From Anaerolineae bacterium (GTDB lineage: Bacteria > Chloroflexota > Anaerolineae > UBA3071): a stretch of DNA of 57,768 nucleotides. Every line of letters begins with the position of its first letter. The stretch's first letter is position 1. The notes below the pieces were generated by a model. It ran no database searches and was not told the origin of the DNA. It worked only from the letters and a program-made list of their open reading frames with translations. The stretch lies in NCBI GenBank assembly GCA_029907105.1, contig JARYMM010000021.1, positions 1 through 57,768 of the forward strand. The letters are read 5' to 3'. Shown here piece by piece: positions 48,452-55,731 of the stretch. Both the position numbers and the translations under genes were made by a program.

Positions 48452-49641
48452 CCGACCAACACGTCCAGCAACTCCTGTCCATAAGTGGCCCGTTTCCACG
48501 CCCCCACTATTTCGAGTTCCGCCAGCTCCTCCAGCGTCTTGGGGGGGCGTTCGGCGATGGCCTTGAGTTCCTCGTTGCTGAGCACCACGTCGGGGTCCAC
48601 GCCCCGCTCGGCGGCTTTGGCATTGCGCCAGGCACGCAGGGCATCGTAGCGGGCCTGCGCTGCCGCGTCCAGGAATCGTGCGCTGTGGTTACGCGGGTGG
48701 GCGGGTGGCCGGGGAATGGGCGCCCGCTGCCCGCGAGCGATGGCGGCCAGGATGCCCTCTCCGTGTCGCTTCACCTGGTAATCGCTCATTCCCGGAATCT
48801 GGCGCAGTGCCTGGCGGTCGGCCGGCTGCTCCTCGGCCAGTCGCAGCAGCGTCCTGTCCCCCATCACTTTGAACAGGGGCCGGTCCAACTGCCGGGCGCG
48901 CTCCTCCCGCCAGAGGTACAGCTCTCGCAGCACGGCCAATGCCCGTGGCGGCAGTTCCCGCGCCCCGTTCAGCCGCCAGAAGCCGTCGGGGTCGAAGGGT
49001 TTCTCCTCCCATGTCAGAGCTGTCAGACGGGCGAAAGCCTCGGCGGCCTCCGCCATTCGCCCGCGGGCGTGCAGTTCGGCCATCTGCAGCTCCCGTAAGG
49101 GCAGCAGGTAATGGCTGTCCAGCCTGGCGTAGGCCAGTTGCTCAGGTGTGAGGGGCCGGCGCCCCCAGTTGGTGCGCTGCATGCGCTTGTCCATCTTGAC
49201 GCCGAAGCGCGCCTCCAGGATGGCGGCCAGATTGCGGTTCGGCCAGCCCAGGATGCGGGCGGCCCACAGCGTGTCGAAAATGTTGGTGAAGGTGAAGCCG
49301 TAATCCCGCTGGAGGGCGAGGATGTCGTTTTCGGCGGCGTGGAACACTTTCTGCACCGATGGGTTGGCGAAGAGCGCGCCGAGCGGGGTGACATCGCACA
49401 GGGCCAGAGGGTCCACCAGATAGTCGGCCTGAGGCACAGAGAGCTGGATCAGGCAAACCTTGTAGTGGTAGGCGAAAAGGCTGTCCGACTCGGTGTCCAC
49501 GGCCACCACTGGCTGCTGGCGCAGTTCCACCAGCAACTGCTGAAGCTGGCTGACCTGGGTCACATGAATCGGCGGCGGAAGCTCCGACGTAGTCGCATGT
49601 TGGGTTTGTGATTGTCGTTCTGTCGTGTGTGTCTTAGCCAT
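48448..49641 (-). CDS. rnd: Ribonuclease D
   Basis: A 397-aa 3'-5' exoribonuclease of the DEDDy class acting on tRNA precursors and other RNAs. VAVDTESDSLFAYHY (D, E), FHAAENDILAL (D) and YARLDSHYLLPL (D, Y) supply the catalytic residues. HRDC domains follow, with a clear second one (RYDALRAWRNAKAAERGVDPD). The ATG at 49641 is chosen because the extension to 50046 runs through the promoter region and antisense of rnhA. The 3' end overlaps the membrane protein gene by 4 bp. Promoter at 49699-49727. Confidence 0.92.
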   Translation of the reverse strand: MAKTHTTERQSQTQHATTSELPPPIHVTQVSQLQQLLVELRQQPVVAVDTESDSLFAYHYKVCLIQLSVPQADYLVDPLALCDVTPLGALFANPSVQKVFHAAENDILALQRDYGFTFTNIFDTLWAARILGWPNRNLAAILEARFGVKMDKRMQRTNWGRRPLTPEQLAYARLDSHYLLPLRELQMAELHARGRMAEAAEAFARLTALTWEEKPFDPDGFWRLNGARELPPRALAVLRELYLWREERARQLDRPLFKVMGDRTLLRLAEEQPADRQALRQIPGMSDYQVKRHGEGILAAIARGQRAPIPRPPAHPRNHSARFLDAAAQARYDALRAWRNAKAAERGVDPDVVLSNEELKAIAERPPKTLEELAELEIVGAWKRATYGQELLDVLVG

Positions 49642-49698
49642 GGATAGAAACCAGTGACACCGGAGAACTCTTTCCGGCGCCTGCGCCTGGCTTGAGCT

Positions 49699-49727
49699 AT
49701 TATGCCCCCTTTCCAGGGAGATGTCAA
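49699..49727 (-). promoter_or_regulatory. Promoter of rnd
   Basis: Minus strand TTGACA (49727-49722), 17-bp spacer, CATAAT (49704-49699). Confidence 0.65.
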
Positions 49728-49746
49728 ACGGACGAGACATCCGATA

Positions 49747-49775
49747 TTGACACCCTGCTCGTATTGTGGTTAAAT
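49747..49775 (+). promoter_or_regulatory. Promoter of rnhA
   Basis: TTGACA at 49747-49752, 17-bp spacer, TTAAAT at 49770-49775, divergent from the rnd promoter. Confidence 0.6.
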
Positions 49776-49818
49776 GGCACAGAAGAACTGAGCTTTGGAA
49801 CTGGTACGAAGCAAGATA

Positions 49819-50358
49819 ATGGGAACAAGTAGCGCTTCTCCTGAAAGACCCTACGTGATCGCTTACACCGACGGCGCCTGCGCCGGCAATCCGGGGCCGG
49901 GGGGCTGGGCGGCGATCCTCCGCTTTGCTGCGGGCGAGGTGGTACTGCGCGGCGGTGCCTCGGACACCACCAACAACCGCATGGAGCTGCGCGCCGCCGT
50001 CGAAGCCCTGCGGGCGCTGGAACAACCTTGCGTTGTGCATCTGCACACCGATTCCGAGTACCTGCGGCTGGGCATCACCGAATGGCTGCCCCGTTGGCGG
50101 CGGGACGGCTGGCGCTCAGCAGGCCGGAGGCCGGTCAAGAACCGCGACCTCTGGCGCGCCTTGCTGGCGACCCTGGAGCTGCATGACGTGCAGTGGCATT
50201 GGGTGAAGGGCCACGCCGACGATCCGGGCAACGTGCGCGCCGATCTGCTGGCCCGATCGGCCATCGAAGAGATCGGCCGTCAGGCCCCGCCCGACCACGA
50301 ACCACTCGACGAGCAGCTTGCCTTGCCGCTGGACCCTGGGGCAGCGGCCGGGGCGTGA
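49819..50358 (+). CDS. rnhA: Ribonuclease HI
   Basis: A 179-aa enzyme degrading the RNA of RNA-DNA hybrids. The catalytic set is visible: Asp in YTDGACAGNPGPGGW, Glu in NNRMELRAAVEAL, Asp in HTDSEYL, and His/Asp in WVKGHADDPGNVRADLLA. A Pro-rich acidic tail of about 25 residues follows. The ATG at 49819 is selected; a TTG 24 nt upstream is possible. It precedes tsaD by 18 nt, probably co-transcribed. Confidence 0.95.
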   Translation: MGTSSASPERPYVIAYTDGACAGNPGPGGWAAILRFAAGEVVLRGGASDTTNNRMELRAAVEALRALEQPCVVHLHTDSEYLRLGITEWLPRWRRDGWRSAGRRPVKNRDLWRALLATLELHDVQWHWVKGHADDPGNVRADLLARSAIEEIGRQAPPDHEPLDEQLALPLDPGAAAGA

Positions 50359-50376
50359 GACAGGAAATGTGAAAGC

Positions 50377-51420
50377 ATGGCGATGACGTACATTCTGGGT
50401 ATCGAGACATCGTGCGACGAGACGGCGGCGGCAGTGGTGGCCGATGGCCGACGCATCCTCTCCAACGTGGTGGCCTCGCAGGTGGAATTGCATCGGCCCT
50501 ACGGCGGCGTCTACCCGGAGGTGGCCTCCCGCCAGCACGTGCTCACCATCATTCCGGTGATCCGGCAGGCGCTGCAGAAAGCGGGGGTGGGATGGGAGGC
50601 GCTGGATGCCGTGGCGGTGACGTATGGGCCGGGGCTGGCCGGCTCGTTGTTGGTGGGGGTGAATGCGGCCAAGGGGCTGGCCTGGGCGCGCCGGCTGCCA
50701 CTGGTGGGCATCAATCACCTGGAGGGGCACGTCTACTCCAACTGGCTGGAGGTGGACGGGGAGGATGCTGCCAGTCTGCCGGCGCTGGACGCTGCCGGCC
50801 GGGCCTTCCCGCTGCTGTTACTCGTCGTTTCCGGCGGGCACACAGAGCTGTTGCTGATGCGCGGCCATGGCCGGTACGAGCGGTTGGGGGCCACGCTGGA
50901 CGACGCAGCCGGGGAGGCTTTCGACAAGGTGGCACGGCTGTTGGGACTGCCCTATCCCGGCGGCCCGGCCATCCAGGCTGCGGCGGCCAGCGGCAATCCG
51001 GCGGCTTTCGATTTCCCCCGCGGGCTGATGCAATCACCGGAGCATGGATATGACTTCAGCTTCAGTGGGCTGAAGACGGCCGTGCTGCGGGTGGTGCGGG
51101 AGCTGGACAAGGCTGCGCTGCCCGTGGGCGACCTGGCGGCCAGCTTCCAGGAGGCGGTGGTGGACGTGTTGGTGGAGAAGACGCGCCGCGCCGCGGAAGC
51201 GTTCGCTGTGGTTGGCGTGTGCGTCTGTGGCGGGGTGGCGGCCAATGCCCGCCTGCGAGAGGTGATGCGGCAACGGCTGGCGGTGCCTGTGCGGGTGCCG
51301 CCGCTGTTCCTGTGTACGGACAACGCGGCCATGGTCGCCGCCGCCGGGCATTACCGCTTCCGGGCCGGGGAGCGAGCGAGTTGGGACCTGGATGTGGTGG
51401 CCAACCTGCGGCTGGGGTAA
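50377..51420 (+). CDS. tsaD: tRNA N6-adenosine threonylcarbamoyltransferase
   Basis: A 347-aa ASKHA-fold enzyme that transfers threonylcarbamoyl to A37 of ANN-decoding tRNAs with TsaB/TsaE. ILGIETSCDETAAAVV, VYPEVASRQHVLTI (metal His), YGPGLAGSLLVGVNAAKGLA, LLLVVSGGHTELLLM, LDDAAGEAFDKVARLLGL and CGGVAANARLRE are diagnostic. The start could be the ATG at 50377 or 50383. TsaB and TsaE are not in the window. Confidence 0.95.
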   Translation: MAMTYILGIETSCDETAAAVVADGRRILSNVVASQVELHRPYGGVYPEVASRQHVLTIIPVIRQALQKAGVGWEALDAVAVTYGPGLAGSLLVGVNAAKGLAWARRLPLVGINHLEGHVYSNWLEVDGEDAASLPALDAAGRAFPLLLLVVSGGHTELLLMRGHGRYERLGATLDDAAGEAFDKVARLLGLPYPGGPAIQAAAASGNPAAFDFPRGLMQSPEHGYDFSFSGLKTAVLRVVRELDKAALPVGDLAASFQEAVVDVLVEKTRRAAEAFAVVGVCVCGGVAANARLREVMRQRLAVPVRVPPLFLCTDNAAMVAAAGHYRFRAGERASWDLDVVANLRLG

Positions 51421-51491
51421 TCCTTTGCGGCCGGCGGCCGCCGAGGGCATGGAAGGAGCTGCTGGCTGCCGATAAAAGCCCCAGGCGGTTT

Positions 51492-51520
51492 TTGACTGTT
51501 TGTCGAAGGGTGAGTATAAT
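51492..51520 (+). promoter_or_regulatory. Promoter of the FmdB-type gene
   Basis: TTGACT at 51492-51497, 17-bp spacer, consensus TATAAT at 51515-51520, with GGGGAGAGG before the ATG at 51556. Confidence 0.7.
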
Positions 51521-51555
51521 AGGGGCCTGCGGAAAACGATTGGGGAGAGGTGTCT

Positions 51556-51822
51556 ATGCCGATCTACGAATATGCCTGTGACAGTTGCGGCATTCGCTTT
51601 GAGCGGGTACAGCACATGAATGAGCCAGCCCTGACCAGGTGCCCGGAGTGCAACGGTCACGTGCATCGGGTATTTCAGCCGGTGGGGATCATCTTCAAGG
51701 GCTCTGGTTTTTACGTGACCGACAATAAGGCGAAGTCATCCACCAGCACGCCGGGCACGAAGAAGGAGGTCGAGTCGGGGGCCGACTCGAACGGAGGATC
51801 ATCTGACACATCTGACAAATGA
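51556..51822 (+). CDS. FmdB-type zinc ribbon protein
   Basis: An 88-aa protein beginning MPIYEYACDSCG, with a second CxxC at CPECNG and VHRVFQPVGIIFKGSGFYVT. This is the FmdB/regulatory zinc ribbon family, whose exact role is not established. A Ser/Thr/Lys-rich tail follows (KSSTSTPGTKKE). It has its own promoter, and a bidirectional terminator follows. Confidence 0.88.
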   Translation: MPIYEYACDSCGIRFERVQHMNEPALTRCPECNGHVHRVFQPVGIIFKGSGFYVTDNKAKSSTSTPGTKKEVESGADSNGGSSDTSDK

Positions 51823-51871
51823 GGGATGAGCTCGGCCTTTCACCGTACCTGGTGTGAGCGATGTCGCAAGC

Positions 51872-51903
51872 AAAAGCCCCATGGACCAGGCCATGGGGCT
51901 TTT
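51872..51903. terminator. Bidirectional rho-independent terminator
   Basis: AAAAGCCCCATGG and CCATGGGGCTTTT pair perfectly over 13 bp across a 6-nt loop, with T/A tails on both strands. It lies between the convergent FmdB-type gene and the small minus-strand gene. Confidence 0.85.
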
Positions 51904-51925
51904 CTGTCCTGCCATTTTGCGGGGG

Positions 51926-52225
51926 TCACAACTGGAAGCGCCCGTTGGCGCGGATGAGCTTATATTGGAAGTTGGTGACCAGTGTCAACAGCTTGGCTTC
52001 GAGTTCTCGCCATTCGTCGCTGGCCAGGATCTCCTCCGCGGTGTCCAGATCCTCGATCACGCCGCCGGTGAGTATTTGCGGCCCTTCGCCAAAGAGGGTG
52101 TACCAGGCTTCGGTCGGTTGCACCCCCAGGCGTATAAGCCCCGGCACGAACTCGCGCATCATGAACTCGAAGTAGGGCTGCTCGAATTCATCTTTGATGT
52201 CCCAGGACAACAGCAATTTGATCAT
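51926..52225 (-). CDS. Small conserved hypothetical protein
   Basis: A 99-aa protein beginning MIKLLLSWDIKDEFEQPYFE and containing VQPTEAWYTLFGEGPQILTG and LLTLVTNFQYKLIR. The length and alternating strand/helix pattern suggest a dimeric alpha/beta-barrel-like (ferredoxin-like) fold, which is only an impression. No catalytic motif is evident. It is separated from its neighbours by the terminator on one side and about 200 nt without a gene on the other. Confidence 0.55.
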   Translation of the reverse strand: MIKLLLSWDIKDEFEQPYFEFMMREFVPGLIRLGVQPTEAWYTLFGEGPQILTGGVIEDLDTAEEILASDEWRELEAKLLTLVTNFQYKLIRANGRFQL

Positions 52226-52424
52226 GGAAGGGTCACTTTCGAGAGTTTATTGCGGCCAACCGTTTCTTCTCCACGAGCACTGATAGCATACCAGATTTGG
52301 CGGAATCGCGCAAGTCTGGCCCGGCCGATATCGTGCTCCAGAACAGGGGCGAAGTGAACCTCCTTCGGCGTCTTCGGGTGTGAATTGTGTGGCCGAAGGT
52401 CTGGTTTGAGTCAGGGGCGTCACA

Positions 52425-54830
52425 ATGACCGCGATCAGGAGACCAGGGATCAGCACCAGAGAGGCGTTGCCCTTGGGCGGCGTGCGTGAGGCGGATGCCC
52501 GCCTGGGTTTGCCACGCGCCGGGGGCTGGCTGAGTCTGGTGTTGCTGACGCTGATGTTGCTTTCGGTGGCCTGGTCTGTGAACGCCGCCGGGTGGACGGA
52601 AGGATTGCACCTGCTCCAGTGGATGGTCCTGGGCGGTGTGCTGCTGGGTTTGGGGCTCAGCCAGGCGCGGTGGAGCGACGTTTTTTCCGCCTTTCACGCC
52701 ATCCTGTGCAGTGTGGCCTGGCTCCTCTTTTGGATGAGCACCCTCCTGCCGCAAGAGCTGGAGCACCGCCAGCGTGTCTTCCAGCTTTTGGGGGCCATCG
52801 CCCTGTGGCTGGAGCAGGCTGTGAGCGGCGCGGTCAGTGCAGGCCGCCTGATTTTCGTGTTATTGTTGGCGATATTGTTCTGGTGGCTGGCCTTTTTCGC
52901 CAGTTGGGCCCTGTTTCGCCGCCAAAGCGTGTGGCAGGCCATCATCCCCGCCGGGCTGGCCATGTTGGTCAACCTCTACTATGCCCCCTCTCGTCTCAGC
53001 GTTTACTTTTTGCTGTTCACCTTCTGTGCATTGCTGCTGGCCGTGCGCAGCCATCTGGCCCAACGGGAAGAGGACTGGCGTTCGGCACAGGTGCGTTACG
53101 CTCTGGACATCGGCCTGGACTTCCTGCGCGATGGGGTGATTTTCGCCATCCTGGTGTTGGCCCTGGCCTGGCTGTTGCCCGGCGCGGCCAGCCAGGGCCG
53201 TCTCGAACCGTTGGTGAAACCCTTTGAGGAGCCCTGGGAGCGGGTCAAAGCGGAGTGGAATCGCCTCTTTCACTCGTTGCAGTATCCGACCTCTCCCGTC
53301 TATGCCGCCTTTGGCAAGAGCCTGCTCTTGTCGGGCCCGGTGAACCTGGGCGACACGGTGATCATGGATGTCCGCGCCCAGGCTGGGCGTTACTGGCGTG
53401 GTGTCGTCTACCACACCTACACCGGACGCGGCTGGCTGAACACCGATCAGGAAAGCACGCCGCTGGGGGCAGGGGAAAGCTTACGGGTGCCCACTTACGA
53501 ACTGCGCCAGGAAATCACCCAGACCATCACCACGTTTTACCCCGGCACGGGGTTGCTCTTCGCCACCGGACAGCCCCTGCGTGTGCTGCTGCCGGCGCAG
53601 GCAGAAGTGAACATTCTGCCGGACGATGTGCTGCCTACGCCGACGCCGCTGCCCGGCGGCGGGCGGCGTGCCGACCTCTCCCCTCCCCTGGATATTTCCA
53701 TGCTCTTCAGTCGCTCGCGGTTAAGGGAAGGGCAGTCCTATTCCCTCGTCTCCAGCATCAGCCAGGCGGACGTGGAGAGCCTGCGCGCGGCAGGGGATGC
53801 CTATCCTGACTGGGTGCGGGAGCGCTATCTGCAGTTGCCGGAAGAGCTGCCGCAGCGGGTGCGGGACCTGGCGCAGACGATCACCGCCCAATACAAGAAC
53901 CCCTATGACAAGGCAACGGCGCTGGAGCGTTACCTGCGGGAAATGCCCTACAACGACAAAATTGCCCCGCCACCGCCCGATCGGGATGCCGTGGACTACT
54001 TCCTCTTCGGCGTGCGGGAGGGGTACTGTGATTACTATGCCTCGGCCATGGTGACGATGGCGCGGGCGGTGGGCATTCCGGCGCGTCTGGCCGCCGGCTA
54101 CAGCCGGGGGGAATATCAGAAGGAAAGCGGGGTCTACCGCGTCAGGGAACGCAATGCCCACGCCTGGGTGGAGGTGTTCTTCCCCCGCTATGGGTGGGTG
54201 GAATTCGAGCCCACGGCCAATGAACCGCAGATTGTGCGCGCCCCGCGTCCTCCGGGAGCTGACAGCAGTGGGCCTTCGCGCCCATCTGACCTGCCGCCGT
54301 GGCCGGGTGAGGAGAAGTTTGGGGAAGACATGTACATACCGACGGGGCCGGTCGGGGGCGCAAGCGGGCCAGGGCAATGGTGGACCCTCAACAGGTGGTG
54401 GGTCACCCTGGCCGCGGCACTGGTGCTGCTGGCAGCTCTGGGTGGTGGTGTCTGGTGGACCCTGCGCCGCCCTCCGGCCGCGGTGCCGCACCTGCTCACC
54501 CAACTGTATGTGCGGCTCATTCGCTGGGGCGAGCGTCTGAAGCTGCCCTGGCAGGCGCATCAGACGCCCTACGAACAGGCCCGGCTGATGGCCCAGGCTG
54601 TGCCGGAGGGTCAGGCTCAGATTGACCGCATTACCGATCTTTACGTGCGGGAGTGCTTCAGCCCCACGCCCATCAGCAGCGATGAACTGGCCAGCGCCGC
54701 TCAGGCCTGGCTGGTTTTGCGGCCCTGCCTCTGGCGGCGCTGGCTGCGCCGCCTGGCTCAGCCGCCGGAAGGATTGATCCACTGGCGGGACCGCTGGTCA
54801 CGCCGCCTGGCCTCCCAGTTTCCTGGCTAG
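52425..54830 (+). CDS. Transglutaminase-like membrane protein (TgpA type)
   Basis: An 801-aa protein. About seven hydrophobic segments lie in the first 250 residues, followed by an extracytoplasmic region. The transglutaminase core has its catalytic triad visible: Cys in EGYCDYYASAMVTMARAVG, His in NAHAWVEVFFPRYGW and an Asp/Glu near FEPT. A further membrane helix (WVTLAAALVLLAALGGGVWW) and a C-terminal cytoplasmic DUF4129-like tail follow. Family members may act as proteases or crosslinking enzymes at the cell surface. The ATG at 52425 lacks a strong ribosome site. Confidence 0.82.
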   Translation: MTAIRRPGISTREALPLGGVREADARLGLPRAGGWLSLVLLTLMLLSVAWSVNAAGWTEGLHLLQWMVLGGVLLGLGLSQARWSDVFSAFHAILCSVAWLLFWMSTLLPQELEHRQRVFQLLGAIALWLEQAVSGAVSAGRLIFVLLLAILFWWLAFFASWALFRRQSVWQAIIPAGLAMLVNLYYAPSRLSVYFLLFTFCALLLAVRSHLAQREEDWRSAQVRYALDIGLDFLRDGVIFAILVLALAWLLPGAASQGRLEPLVKPFEEPWERVKAEWNRLFHSLQYPTSPVYAAFGKSLLLSGPVNLGDTVIMDVRAQAGRYWRGVVYHTYTGRGWLNTDQESTPLGAGESLRVPTYELRQEITQTITTFYPGTGLLFATGQPLRVLLPAQAEVNILPDDVLPTPTPLPGGGRRADLSPPLDISMLFSRSRLREGQSYSLVSSISQADVESLRAAGDAYPDWVRERYLQLPEELPQRVRDLAQTITAQYKNPYDKATALERYLREMPYNDKIAPPPPDRDAVDYFLFGVREGYCDYYASAMVTMARAVGIPARLAAGYSRGEYQKESGVYRVRERNAHAWVEVFFPRYGWVEFEPTANEPQIVRAPRPPGADSSGPSRPSDLPPWPGEEKFGEDMYIPTGPVGGASGPGQWWTLNRWWVTLAAALVLLAALGGGVWWTLRRPPAAVPHLLTQLYVRLIRWGERLKLPWQAHQTPYEQARLMAQAVPEGQAQIDRITDLYVRECFSPTPISSDELASAAQAWLVLRPCLWRRWLRRLAQPPEGLIHWRDRWSRRLASQFPG

Positions 54831-54862
54831 TGCACCCGGGCGTAAATCCTTCGGTGCTTCCC

Positions 54863-54958
54863 GTCATTCTGAGCGAAGCGAAGAATCTCGGCCACGTCGC
54901 GTGAAACCGCTTGTCTGGCGTAGGGGCGATGCTTCGTCGCTTCGCTCCTCAGCATGAC
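54863..54958. repeat. MITE-like dispersed repeat
   Basis: The left arm GTCATTCTGAGCGAAGCG and right arm CGCTTCGCTCCTCAGCATGAC are imperfect inverted repeats about 96 bp apart end to end. It fills most of the 160-nt gap between the transglutaminase and TPR genes. One arm of the same family is at the window start. Confidence 0.7.
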
Positions 54959-54992
54959 AAACTACCGAGGGATTTCTGCCGTGCTGTGCTAG

Positions 54993-55586
54993 TCAGTAGC
55001 CGCGCAGTTCACGCAGCTCGCGCCGGGCCTCTGTCTCGGCCTGCGGGTCCTGTGCTGGCCCAACCTCCAGAAAGTGCTCGAAGGCTTCGATGGCTTCTTG
55101 TTTCTTCCCTTGCAGACGGTAGAGGGCTCCCAGGCCGTAGTAGACCTCGGGCAGGTCTGGCTGCAGGTCCCTGGCGCGCAGGAAGCTCTTTTCCGCCTCC
55201 TCCAGGCGGTTCTGTTGCAGGCGTGTCGCCCCCAGGAGATAGTGCAGTTGCGCGTCGTTGGGAGCCACACGCAACCCTGCCTCGAATTTGGCGGCCGCTT
55301 CTTCCAGCCGGCCCTGCTGGTAGTAGACGACGCCCAGGTTGGACAGGCTGCCCAGGTGGTGCGGTTGTCGTTTCAGCGCGGCCTCGAAAGCGGCGGCCGC
55401 TTTCTCCAGGTCGCCTTGCTGGATATAGGCATTGCCTTGCTGGAACAGCGCTTCAACCGATTGGGCATCGCCGCCGGTCTCGGATGTGGCCTCCTTGCTG
55501 CAGCCGGTTACGATGGCCAGTAGCAGCAGCATCAGGCCTGCCCTCTGCCAGACCCCCCGACTGTGTGATTTCCCCTTCCTGCACAT
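54993..55586 (-). CDS. TPR-repeat lipoprotein
   Basis: A 197-aa protein with a signal sequence ending in a lipobox (IVTGCSK). Four tetratricopeptide repeats span about 40-180 (ALFQQGNAYIQQGDLEKAAA, SLSNLGVVYYQQGRLEEAAA, LHYLLGATRLQQNRLEEAEK, VYYGLGALYRLQGKKQEAIE). It is expected to be anchored outside the membrane as a protein-protein interaction scaffold. Partner unknown. Confidence 0.85.
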   Translation of the reverse strand: MCRKGKSHSRGVWQRAGLMLLLLAIVTGCSKEATSETGGDAQSVEALFQQGNAYIQQGDLEKAAAAFEAALKRQPHHLGSLSNLGVVYYQQGRLEEAAAKFEAGLRVAPNDAQLHYLLGATRLQQNRLEEAEKSFLRARDLQPDLPEVYYGLGALYRLQGKKQEAIEAFEHFLEVGPAQDPQAETEARRELRELRGY

Positions 55587-55630
55587 AGCCCCGCTGCCTC
55601 AAATTCATCGAGAATTTTGACCACCAAAGG

Positions 55631-55662
55631 TAGTAGGACAACTGCGAGCAGTTGTCCTACTA
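55631..55662. repeat. Dispersed palindrome, copy 2
   Basis: TAGTAGGACAACTG, CGAG loop, exact complement. The core 28 bp are identical to 9364-9391. Located in the gap upstream of the TPR lipoprotein gene. Confidence 0.8.
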
Positions 55663-55672
55663 TAAAGCGAAC

Positions 55673-55699
55673 AGGGGAAGGAGGCAGCCTCCTTCCCCT
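55673..55699. terminator. 13-bp perfect stem-loop after the beta-propeller gene
   Basis: AGGGGAAGGAGGC and GCCTCCTTCCCCT pair around a single A, 32 bp beyond the stop of the minus-strand beta-propeller gene. No T-run follows, so the terminator role is uncertain. Confidence 0.5.
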
Positions 55700-55731
55700 G
55701 TCTGCCGTCCTGTCATCATGTCTCAGGACTG

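Noticed and set aside
49641..50046. Longer RNase D starting at 50046
   Set aside because: The extra N-terminal stretch lies antisense to rnhA and crosses both divergent promoters; the ATG at 49641 fits the family length.
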